From assembly GCA_002454505.1 (NCBI GenBank), contig DKJA01000201.1, positions 7,951 to 15,713 of the forward strand: a stretch of DNA of 7,763 nucleotides. Reading direction: 5' to 3'. The notes under the pieces are model-generated. The model was not told where the DNA came from and ran no database searches. It saw nothing but the letters and a program-made list of their open reading frames with translations. Made by a program: the position numbers and the translations under genes. This document shows positions 1 to 6,436 of the stretch, piece by piece; within the stretch, counting starts at the first letter, position 1, and every line of letters begins with the position of its first letter. The stretch is from Oxalobacteraceae bacterium UBA6704. Lineage in GTDB: Bacteria > Pseudomonadota > Gammaproteobacteria > Burkholderiales > Burkholderiaceae_D.

Positions 1-33
1 CCCCGGGGACAGGCCCCGTTGGGGACAGTCCCC
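1..33. repeat. GC-rich palindromic repeat element, left copy
   Basis: The stretch begins CCCCGGGG and contains two tandem 13-base units: GGGGACAGGCCCC at 5-17 and GGGGACAGTCCCC at 21-33, separated by GTT. The second unit is an odd palindrome around its central A. The two units can also pair with each other to give a long hairpin (11 of 13 pairs, loop GTT). The whole 33 bases match the reverse complement of 7671-7703 at 30 of 33 positions, so the element is seen directly in two copies here. It sits 20 bases upstream of the flgF start, probably between flgE and flgF. REP-like elements of this kind are common between genes in some bacteria; a role in mRNA stability, partial termination or translation is inference. 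Confidence 0.8.
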
Positions 34-53
34 AGCCATCGAATGGAGTCCCC

Positions 54-797
54 ATGGACCGACTGATCTACACCGCAATGACCGGCGCCAGGCACATCCT
101 GGAACAGCAGGCCACCACGTCGAACAACCTGGCCAACGTGACGACGACGGGCTTTCGCGCCCAGCTCGATTCGTTCCGTGCCGTGCCCGTCGTGTCCGAG
201 GGCTTGCCGACCCGTACCTTCGTCGTCGATTCGACGGTGGGCGCCGATTTCCGCGCCGGCCCGATCGAAACGACGGGCCGTGCCACGGACGTGGCGGTGC
301 GCGACCAGGGCTGGATCGCCGTGCAGTCCGCCGACGGTTCCGAGGCGTACACCCGCAACGGCAGCCTGAAGGTCAGCGAGAACGGCCTGCTGCAGACGCA
401 GAGCGGGCTGACGCTGATCGGCGACACGGGCCCGATCGCGATCCCACCCAACACGGAAGTGGCGATCGGCGCCGACGGCACCGTCAGCGGCATCGACACG
501 AACCAGCTGCAGCCGGGGCCAACCAATGTGCTGGGCCGCATCAAGCTGGTCAATCCGCCCACGTCCGGCCTGGTGCGGGGTGACGACGGCCTGTTCCGCC
601 AGCAGTCCGGCCAGCCCGCCGCGGCCGATGCCACGGTGCGCCTGGCCGACGGTTGCCTGGAAGGCAGCAACGTCGATCCCGTCGATGCGATGGTCGACAT
701 GATCGCGCTGGCCCGCTCGTTCGACACGCAAATGAGCCTGCTGAAGAATGCCGAGAATAACGCCGCTAAAGCTACCCAGATCCTCGCTTTGAATTGA
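54..797 (+). CDS. flgF: Flagellar basal-body rod protein FlgF (proximal rod)
   Basis: FlgF is a subunit of the proximal rod of the flagellar basal body, exported by the flagellar type III apparatus and placed in the periplasmic rod below FlgG. The 247-residue protein has the usual family length. It shows the N-terminal rod-family signature NNLANVTTTGF at about 24-34, a central beta-rich region with the GWIAVQ and YTRNGSL motifs (about 86-105), and the C-terminal helix region LEGSNVDPVDAMVDMI at about 202-217. There is no cleavable signal peptide, as expected for type III export. The start at 54 is supported by GGAG at 45-48, five bases upstream, and by the canonical MDRLIYTAM beginning. FlgG follows 62 bp downstream and is a paralogue sharing both terminal motifs. 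The shorter central region and the MDRLIY start separate it from FlgG. A single cysteine (Cys201) lies just before the C-terminal motif, which is slightly odd for an axial protein. Confidence 0.96.
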   Translation: MDRLIYTAMTGARHILEQQATTSNNLANVTTTGFRAQLDSFRAVPVVSEGLPTRTFVVDSTVGADFRAGPIETTGRATDVAVRDQGWIAVQSADGSEAYTRNGSLKVSENGLLQTQSGLTLIGDTGPIAIPPNTEVAIGADGTVSGIDTNQLQPGPTNVLGRIKLVNPPTSGLVRGDDGLFRQQSGQPAAADATVRLADGCLEGSNVDPVDAMVDMIALARSFDTQMSLLKNAENNAAKATQILALN

Positions 798-815
798 TCC
801 TGTCCGCCGCATAAT
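789..815 (+). promoter_or_regulatory. Possible weak sigma-70 promoter upstream of flgG
   Basis: TTGAAT at 789-794 (4 of 6 to TTGACA) and CATAAT at 810-815 (5 of 6 to TATAAT) are separated by 15 bases, shorter than the preferred 17. They fall at the flgF stop and in the 62-bp flgF-flgG gap, the largest gap among flgF to flgJ, and are locally AT-rich in a very GC-rich region. This is only a pattern match; read-through from upstream would suffice to express flgG. Confidence 0.2.
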
Positions 816-859
816 GCTTTCATGGAACGAGGCCCCCCGGCCTTGTAGGGAGAAAGCAG

Positions 860-1642
860 ATGATACGTTCGCTCTGGATTGCCAAGACCGGCATGGAAGC
901 GCAGCAGACACAGATGGATACCGTGTCGAACAACCTCGCCAACGTCAGCACGAACGGCTTCAAGAAGTCGCGCGCCGTCTTCGAAGACCTGCTGTACCAG
1001 AACGTGCGCCAGCCCGGCGCCAGCTCCTCGCAGCAGACGCAGCTGCCGTCCGGCATGCTGCAGGGCACCGGCGTGCGCCCCGTCACGATCGAGCGCATCC
1101 ACACCCAGGGCAATCCGCAGGCGTCCGGCAACGACAAGGACCTGATGGTCAACGGCAAGGGCTTCTTCAATGTGCTGATGCCGGACGGGACCACCGGCTA
1201 CACCCGCGACGGCTCGTTCCAGCGCGATAACAATGGCCAGATGGTCACGTCCAGCGGCTACGTGCTGCAGCCGCCGGTCACCATTCCCATCGAGGCGGAC
1301 AACATCACCGTCGCCAAGGACGGCACGGTATCGGTGCAGCTGCCGGGCCAGGCCGCCGCGCAGCAGATCGGCAACCTGCAGCTGACCACGTTCATCAATC
1401 CCACCGGCCTGCAGTCGATCGGCGAGAACCTGTACCTGGAAACGGGCGCGTCCGGCGCGCCGCAGGCCAATGTGCCGGGCACCAACGGCGCCGGCGTCAT
1501 CCTGCAGGGCTATGTCGAGACGTCCAACGTCAACGTCGTCGAAGAGATGGTCAACATGATCCAGACGCAGCGCGCCTACGAGATCAACAGCAAGGCCATC
1601 ACCACGTCGGACCAGATGCTGCAGCGCCTGACGCAGCTTTGA
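860..1642 (+). CDS. flgG: Flagellar basal-body rod protein FlgG (distal rod)
   Basis: FlgG forms the distal rod, the drive shaft that passes through the P and L rings to the hook. The product is 260 residues, the same length as the enterobacterial protein. The start MIRSLWIAKTGMEAQQ, the signature NNLANVSTNGFKKSRAVFED at about 24-43 and the C-terminal ETSNVNVVEEMVNMIQTQRAYE at about 220-241 are near-canonical. Residues about 46-70 (YQNVRQPGA through LPSGMLQGTG) are the FlgG-specific insertion that is absent from the hook protein and is known to contribute to rod stiffness and straightness. No cysteine is present. The ribosome binding site AGGGAGA at 847-853 is six bases from the ATG and is the strongest of the flgF-flgJ set. 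flgH follows after 13 bp. Identification is firm; the only alternative would be the paralogue FlgF, which is already accounted for by the preceding gene. Confidence 0.98.
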   Translation: MIRSLWIAKTGMEAQQTQMDTVSNNLANVSTNGFKKSRAVFEDLLYQNVRQPGASSSQQTQLPSGMLQGTGVRPVTIERIHTQGNPQASGNDKDLMVNGKGFFNVLMPDGTTGYTRDGSFQRDNNGQMVTSSGYVLQPPVTIPIEADNITVAKDGTVSVQLPGQAAAQQIGNLQLTTFINPTGLQSIGENLYLETGASGAPQANVPGTNGAGVILQGYVETSNVNVVEEMVNMIQTQRAYEINSKAITTSDQMLQRLTQL

Positions 1643-1655
1643 TCGGCAGCCCGTC

Positions 1656-2315
1656 ATGAAAGCCATCGCTTACCTCTGTGCCGCTGCCGCCTCGCTGCTG
1701 CTGTCCGGCTGCATCAGCACGCCGCCGACGATCGTTGCCGGCCCCACCACGGCGCGGCCGATTCCCGTGCCGCAAAGCGTGCAGGTCGCCAACGGTTCGA
1801 TCTACCAGGCGCAGTCGTTCCGGCCCGTGTTCGAGGACCGCCGCGGCCGCATGGTGGGCGACATCATCAACGTCATCATCACCGAACGCACGGTGGCCAA
1901 CAAGAACGGCACCAGCTCCACCAGCAAGAGTGGCAGCACCAGCTTCGGCGTGCCGGGCCCGCTGCAGGGCCGCTTCGGCGCCACCATCGGCACCGCGGCC
2001 GACAACAAGTCCGCCGACGCCGCCGCCCAGTCCGCCAGCAACACGTTCACCGGCACGCTGGGCGTGACCGTCGTCGAAGTGCTGCCGAACGGGAACCTGA
2101 TCGTGGCCGGCGAAAAGCAGGTGGCGATGGACAAGGGCACCGAGTTCATCCGCATCTCCGGCACCGTCAATCCGGACACGATCGGCGCCGGCAACTCGGT
2201 GCCGTCGACGGCGATCGCCGATGCGCGCGTCGAGTACCGCACCAATTCGCACCTGGACCGCGCCGAGCTGTCGTCGATGGCATCGCGGTTCTTCCTGAGC
2301 CTGCTGCCTTTCTGA
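1656..2315 (+). CDS. flgH: Flagellar L-ring lipoprotein FlgH
   Basis: FlgH is the outer-membrane L-ring subunit, which with the P ring acts as the bushing around the distal rod. The 219-residue precursor has a lipoprotein signal: a hydrophobic segment at about 4-17 and the lipobox LSGC with the lipidated cysteine at position 19. Thus it is expected to go through Sec and the lipoprotein pathway rather than type III export. The mature part carries family motifs: DRRGRMVGDIINVIITE (about 61-77), VVEVLPNGNLIVAGEK (about 139-154), ISGTVNP (about 167-173), ADARVEY (about 188-194) and the terminal RFFLSLLPF. The start was chosen because it gives a complete lipoprotein signal. No clear Shine-Dalgarno sequence is present in the 13-bp gap after flgG, so translation may be coupled to flgG. 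flgI begins one base after the stop codon. Confidence 0.97.
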   Translation: MKAIAYLCAAAASLLLSGCISTPPTIVAGPTTARPIPVPQSVQVANGSIYQAQSFRPVFEDRRGRMVGDIINVIITERTVANKNGTSSTSKSGSTSFGVPGPLQGRFGATIGTAADNKSADAAAQSASNTFTGTLGVTVVEVLPNGNLIVAGEKQVAMDKGTEFIRISGTVNPDTIGAGNSVPSTAIADARVEYRTNSHLDRAELSSMASRFFLSLLPF

Positions 2316-2316
2316 T

Positions 2317-3432
2317 ATGAAGCGCTATTTCCAACCACTCGCCGCGCTGCTCGTTTCGTTGAGCCTGCTGGCACCGGCCGCCCACGCGGAGCGGCTGAAG
2401 GACCTCGTGTCGATCGCCGGCGTGCGCGAAAACCAGTTGCTGGGCTATGGCCTCGTCGTCGGCCTGGACGGCAGCGGCGACCAGACGACGCAGACGCCGT
2501 TCACCGTGCAGAGCGTCGCGTCGATGCTGCAGCAGCTGGGCGTCACGCTGCCCTCCGGCACCAACCTGCAACTGAAGAACGTGGCCGCCGTGATGGTGAC
2601 CACGTCGCTGCCCGCGTTCTCCCAGCCGGGCCAGCAGCTCGATGTGACCGTCTCGTCGATGGGCAATGCGCGCAGCCTGCGCGGCGGCACGCTGCTGATG
2701 ACGCCGCTGAAAGGCGCCGACGGCCAGGTGTACGGCATGGCGCAGGGCAACCTGGTGGTCGGCGGCGTCGGCGCGCAGGCGCCGGGCGGCGGTGCGGCCA
2801 CCGTCGTCAATCACCTGTCGGTGGGCCGCATCAGCAATGGCGCCACCGTCGAACGGGCCGTGCCGACCGCGCTGGGCGAGGGCGGCCAGATCCGGCTGGA
2901 ACTGAAAAGCGCCGACTTCGCCACCGCCAGCCGCGTGGTCAGCAAGATCAACGACCGCTACGGTGCCGGCATCGCCTACGCGCTGGACGGCCGCGTGATC
3001 CGCGTGCAGGCGCCGTCCGCCAGCGACCAGCGCGTGTCGTTCATCGGCCAGCTGCAGGAACTGGATGTCAGCCCCGCCGCGCTGGCCGCGAAAGTGATCA
3101 TGAATGCGCGCACCGGTTCCGTCGTGATGAACCAGGCCGTCACGCTGCAGCAGTGCGCCGTGTCGCACGGTAACCTGACGGTGTCCGTGTCGGCCGACGC
3201 GCAGGTGAGCCAGCCCAACCCGCTGTCCGGCGGCCAGACCACCGTTACGCAGGCCGGCAACGTCGATATCGAAAAAGCACCCGGCAAGGTGCTGATGCTG
3301 CAGGGCGGCGCGCAACTGTCCGACGTGGTCAAGGCGCTCAACGCGATCGGCGCGTCGCCGCAGGACCTGCTGGCGATCCTGCAGGCCATGAAGGCTTCCG
3401 GCGCGCTGCGCGCCGAGCTGGAAATCATCTGA
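2317..3432 (+). CDS. flgI: Flagellar P-ring protein FlgI
   Basis: FlgI assembles into the periplasmic P ring around the distal rod in the peptidoglycan layer. The 371-residue precursor has a classic Sec signal peptide: MKRY, a hydrophobic core at about 8-19 and cleavage after AHA at residue 24. The mature protein starts ERLKDLVSIAGVRENQLLGY, typical of the family, and continues with GLDGSGDQT (about 49-57), LKNVAAVMVTT (about 86-96), SLRGGTLLMTPLKGADGQVY (about 120-139), NGATVER (about 174-180) and AVSHGNLTV (about 281-289). Full length compares well with the family. The ATG is one base after the flgH TGA and no convincing Shine-Dalgarno sequence is seen, so coupling to flgH is likely. Only one cysteine (Cys280) is present, so the intramolecular disulfide described for enterobacterial FlgI cannot form. 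Confidence 0.98.
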   Translation: MKRYFQPLAALLVSLSLLAPAAHAERLKDLVSIAGVRENQLLGYGLVVGLDGSGDQTTQTPFTVQSVASMLQQLGVTLPSGTNLQLKNVAAVMVTTSLPAFSQPGQQLDVTVSSMGNARSLRGGTLLMTPLKGADGQVYGMAQGNLVVGGVGAQAPGGGAATVVNHLSVGRISNGATVERAVPTALGEGGQIRLELKSADFATASRVVSKINDRYGAGIAYALDGRVIRVQAPSASDQRVSFIGQLQELDVSPAALAAKVIMNARTGSVVMNQAVTLQQCAVSHGNLTVSVSADAQVSQPNPLSGGQTTVTQAGNVDIEKAPGKVLMLQGGAQLSDVVKALNAIGASPQDLLAILQAMKASGALRAELEII

Positions 3433-3442
3433 GGCTGCCACC

Positions 3443-4357
3443 ATGATCCGCCAGACCAGCACGCCGACCGACCTGTCCTCCAAGCTCGCGCTCGACACGA
3501 ACGGCCTGTCCGACCTGCGCCAGGGCGCGCGGGCCGGGTCGGCCGCGGCCACGCGGGCCGCCGCCACGCAGTTCGAAGCCATGTTCGTCAACATGATGAT
3601 GAAGAGCATGCGCGATGCGACGCCGCAGGACGGCCTGATGAACAACGAGCAGACCAAGATGTTCACGACGATGCTGGACCAGCAGACCAGCCAGAACATC
3701 GCCAAGAAGGGCATCGGCCTGGCGGACGTGCTGGTGCGGCAGCTGTCGAAAACGGCCGGCATCGAGGCGGAAGACGCCACCGTGCCGGAAGGCGGCTTCA
3801 CCAAAACCATGCTGGATGCGGCGAAACTGCAGCGCTCGATCGACGCGGCCGGCGGCACGGAAAGTTCCGCCGCGACGATTGCGCCGAGCACCTCGCGCCA
3901 TGCGCACGTGCGTGAGTTTTCCGACAAGCTGGCCAACCATGCCGAAGCGGCCAGCAAGGCCACCGGCATCCCGGCCAAGTTCATGCTGGGCCAGGCCGCG
4001 CTGGAGAGCGGCTGGGGCAAGCGGGAGATCAAGGGCTCGGATGGCACGAACAGCAACAACCTGTTCGGCATCAAGGCCGGCGCCGACTGGAAGGGCAAGA
4101 CGGTGGACGTGGCCACCACCGAGTACGTCAACGGCAAGCCGCAGCGCAAGGTCGAGAAGTTCCGCGCCTACGAGAGCTATGCGGACAGCTTCAAGGATTA
4201 CGCCAAGCTCATCACGAACAATCCCCGCTACGAAAAAGTGCTGGCCAGCGGCGGCGATGCGGCATCGTTCGCGCAGGGACTGCAGAAGGCGGGCTACGCG
4301 ACCGACCCGAACTACGCGACCAAGCTGGCGTCGATTATCAAGAAAACACTGGCATAA
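3443..4357 (+). CDS. flgJ: Flagellar rod-assembly protein / peptidoglycan hydrolase FlgJ
   Basis: FlgJ is the dual-function rod cap and muramidase that opens the cell wall so that the rod can grow. The 304-residue protein has two domains. The N-terminal rod-binding domain (about 35-101) has ATQFEAMFVNMMMKSMRDAT, then KMFTTMLDQQ and a GIGLADVLVRQL end. A low-complexity Ser/Thr/Ala linker (about 104-153) leads to a GH73 glucosaminidase domain (about 157-304). The catalytic glutamate is Glu188 in the AALESGWG motif. The second acidic residue is Glu227, 39 residues later, the same spacing as Glu184 and Glu223 described for Salmonella FlgJ. A tyrosine in the AGYATDP motif (Tyr285) is also family-typical. 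All known catalytic positions are therefore present and the enzyme is probably active. There is no signal peptide; export is by the flagellar apparatus. GAGG at 3431-3434 overlaps the flgI stop and lies eight bases before the ATG. The gene closes the basal-body operon. Confidence 0.97.
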   Translation: MIRQTSTPTDLSSKLALDTNGLSDLRQGARAGSAAATRAAATQFEAMFVNMMMKSMRDATPQDGLMNNEQTKMFTTMLDQQTSQNIAKKGIGLADVLVRQLSKTAGIEAEDATVPEGGFTKTMLDAAKLQRSIDAAGGTESSAATIAPSTSRHAHVREFSDKLANHAEAASKATGIPAKFMLGQAALESGWGKREIKGSDGTNSNNLFGIKAGADWKGKTVDVATTEYVNGKPQRKVEKFRAYESYADSFKDYAKLITNNPRYEKVLASGGDAASFAQGLQKAGYATDPNYATKLASIIKKTLA

Positions 4358-4390
4358 AACATAATAAAAATACTGTAGCCGGCAGGCATT

Positions 4391-4417
4391 TCAAGTTCCG
4401 TCCGCTTCTGCCGTAAA
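4391..4417 (+). promoter_or_regulatory. Sigma-28 (FliA) promoter for flgK-flgL
   Basis: TCAAGTTC at 4391-4398 matches the sigma-28 -35 consensus TAAAGTTT at 6 of 8, and GCCGTAAA at 4410-4417 matches the -10 consensus GCCGATAA at 6 of 8. The spacer is exactly the preferred 11 bases. The site lies in the 88-bp gap between flgJ and flgK, where a class 3 promoter for flgKL is known in enteric bacteria. Transcription would begin near 4424, leaving a leader of about 20 bases that includes AAGGA at 4429-4433. The match in sequence, spacing and context is good; activity has not been shown here. Confidence 0.75.
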
Positions 4418-4445
4418 CTACGTCATACAAGGAAAGATCGAACGC

Positions 4446-6422
4446 ATGAGCAACCTCCTCAGCATCGGCCGGACGGGCCTGGTGGCGGCCCAGACGGCGC
4501 TGTCCACCACCGGACACAACATCACCAATGCCAGTGTGGCGGGCTACACCCGCCAGGGGATCGTGCAGTCCACGCTGCCGCCGCTGAACCAGGGTGTCGG
4601 CTATGTGGGGCAGGGGACCCAGGTTGCCCAGATCAAGCGTTATTACGACGACTTCCTGAACAAGCAGCTGATGACGGCCCAGTCCACGCAGGGCTCGACG
4701 GAAGCCTACCTGAGCCAGATCACGCAGATCGACAACATGCTGTCCGACTCGACGATCGGCCTGTCGCCGGCGCTGCAGGACTTCTTCAAGGGCGTGCAGA
4801 CGGCCAACTCGACGCCGTCGCTGCAGGCGGCCCGCGAGTCGATGCTGTCGTCGGGCGAAACGCTGGCGGCGCGCTTCAAGGAAATCTCCGGCCGGCTGCA
4901 GGAACTGCAGGAAGGCGTCAACTCGTCCGTGTCGAACACGGTCAACAGCATCAATTCCTATGTGTCGACGATTGCCGACCTGAACAAGAAGATCGCCGCC
5001 GCCACGACCGATCCGGCCAATCCGCCGAACGACCTGCTGGACCAGCGCGACCAGCTGATCCGCGAGCTGAACATCCAGGTGAAGGTCAACGTCACGCAGG
5101 GCGACAACAATATGCTCAACGTGTCGTTCGGCTCCGGCCAGCCGCTGGTGGTGGGCGGCACGTATCTGGAGATGGCGGCCGTGCAGTCGCCCACCGATCC
5201 GGGCCGCACCGTGGTGGCCTACCCGGCCACGGGCCGCAGCACGATCATCGCCGACGAGTCGTTTGCCGGCGGCGCGCTGGGCGGCTTCATGGACTTCCGC
5301 CGCGAAACGCTGGACAAGGTGCAGAACCAGATCGGCCTCGTCGCGGCCGGCATGACCACGTCGTTCAACGCCCAGCACCGGCTGGGCCAGGACCTGAACG
5401 GCGACCTGGGCGGCGACTTCTTCACGCCGACCAAGGCCTACGTGGGCTACGACACGCGCAACTCGCCGAACAGCACGGCCACCATCGACGGCACGGTCAC
5501 CAATGCCGGCGCGCTGACCGGCATGGATTACGACTTCACCTACGATGCGGCGACCGACCGCTATTCGGTGAAACGGTCGGACGGCAAGGTGTTCGAAGTC
5601 GACCCGAACGAGCCGAGCACGGAGATCGACGGCGTCACGTACAGCTTTGCCGGCGACCGCGTCGACGGCGACCACATGCAGGTACGCCCCACCTACACGG
5701 CGGCGGCAACCTTCGACGTGGCCATCACGGATTACCGCGAGATCGCGCTGGCGGCGCCCATTTCCACCGCGGCGGCGAACGGCAACACGGGCACCGGCAC
5801 GATCAGCCTGGGCACCGTCAACGGTGACTATCCGGCCAATCCGCTGACGGAAGCGCTGACGCTGACGTTCAACCAGACCGATCCCGCCGATCCGGCGACG
5901 CAGACGCTGAGCGGCTTCCCGCCCGACCAGACCGTCACCGTGACCGGTGCCGACGGCAAGGTCATCGCCACCTACGATCCGCCGGCCACGGAAATTCCGT
6001 ACACGAAAGGCGCCACGCTGACCTTCGGCGGCATCTCGGTGACGATGGGCGGCCAGCCGGCCGCCGGCGACACCTTCACCATCGGGCCGAACACGAGCGG
6101 CGTGGGCGACGGCCGCAACGGCGTGCTGCTGGCGGGCCTGCAGACGGCCAATGTGCTGAACGGCGGCACCGCCACGTTCCAGGGCTCGTATGCGGCCACC
6201 GTGAACTACGTCGGCAACAAGACGCGCGAGAAGCAGGTCAGCAGCGCCGCCTCGGAAACCACCGTCGACCAGGCGCTGGCGGCGCAGCAGAGCGTGTCCG
6301 GCGTCAACCTGGACGAAGAGGCGGCCGACCTGCTGCGCTACCAGCAGGCCTACCAGGCGGCCGGCAAGGTGATGCAGGTGGCGGGACAGTTGTTCGACAC
6401 GCTGCTGTCGATCTCACAGTAA
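4446..6422 (+). CDS. flgK: Flagellar hook-associated protein 1, FlgK
   Basis: FlgK is the first hook-filament junction protein; it sits on the hook tip and, with FlgL, adapts it to the filament. The protein begins MSNLLSIGRTGLVAAQTALS and carries the axial-family signature GHNITNASVAGYTRQ at about 23-37. A long helical region (about 60-210) follows, with LLDQRDQLIREL at about 197-208. The C-terminal SGVNLDEEAADLLRYQQAYQ (about 618-637) and its following helix are canonical. At 658 residues it is about 110 longer than the E. coli protein (547). The extra length lies in the beta-rich middle (about 340-560), which contains two copies of a module also found in FlgL. No cysteine and no signal peptide are present. 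AAGGA at 4429-4433 lies 12 bases upstream of the ATG, a rather long spacing, but the start is fixed by the conserved N-terminus. A sigma-28 promoter precedes it, and flgL follows after 14 bp. Confidence 0.97.
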   Translation: MSNLLSIGRTGLVAAQTALSTTGHNITNASVAGYTRQGIVQSTLPPLNQGVGYVGQGTQVAQIKRYYDDFLNKQLMTAQSTQGSTEAYLSQITQIDNMLSDSTIGLSPALQDFFKGVQTANSTPSLQAARESMLSSGETLAARFKEISGRLQELQEGVNSSVSNTVNSINSYVSTIADLNKKIAAATTDPANPPNDLLDQRDQLIRELNIQVKVNVTQGDNNMLNVSFGSGQPLVVGGTYLEMAAVQSPTDPGRTVVAYPATGRSTIIADESFAGGALGGFMDFRRETLDKVQNQIGLVAAGMTTSFNAQHRLGQDLNGDLGGDFFTPTKAYVGYDTRNSPNSTATIDGTVTNAGALTGMDYDFTYDAATDRYSVKRSDGKVFEVDPNEPSTEIDGVTYSFAGDRVDGDHMQVRPTYTAAATFDVAITDYREIALAAPISTAAANGNTGTGTISLGTVNGDYPANPLTEALTLTFNQTDPADPATQTLSGFPPDQTVTVTGADGKVIATYDPPATEIPYTKGATLTFGGISVTMGGQPAAGDTFTIGPNTSGVGDGRNGVLLAGLQTANVLNGGTATFQGSYAATVNYVGNKTREKQVSSAASETTVDQALAAQQSVSGVNLDEEAADLLRYQQAYQAAGKVMQVAGQLFDTLLSISQ

Positions 6423-6436
6423 TCGGAGAATAAACC

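Noticed and set aside
830..843. AGGCC/GGCCT hairpin in the flgF-flgG gap as a terminator
   Set aside because: Only five pairs around CCCC, no T-tract, and it lies just before the flgG ribosome binding site within an operon.
814..1230. 138-codon + strand open frame starting before flgG
   Set aside because: Runs out of frame through flgG, has no good ribosome binding site and no recognisable protein features.
68..1666. 532-codon minus-strand open frame opposite flgF-flgG
   Set aside because: Shadow of the conserved + strand genes; composition is typical of an antisense frame and no motif is recognisable.
2167..4149. 660-codon minus-strand open frame opposite flgH-flgI-flgJ
   Set aside because: It overlaps three securely identified genes, and its translation is His/Arg/Ala-rich low-complexity sequence with no family resemblance. 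Long antisense open frames are expected in such GC-rich coding DNA.
4380..4413. Inverted pair CGGCAG and CTGCCG overlapping the sigma-28 -10 box
   Set aside because: Six-base arms 22 bases apart with no extension inward or outward; likely chance, not a convincing operator or terminator.
4338..5675. 445-codon minus-strand open frame opposite flgK
   Set aside because: Arg/Val/His-rich antisense translation without motifs; flgK on the + strand explains the conserved sequence.
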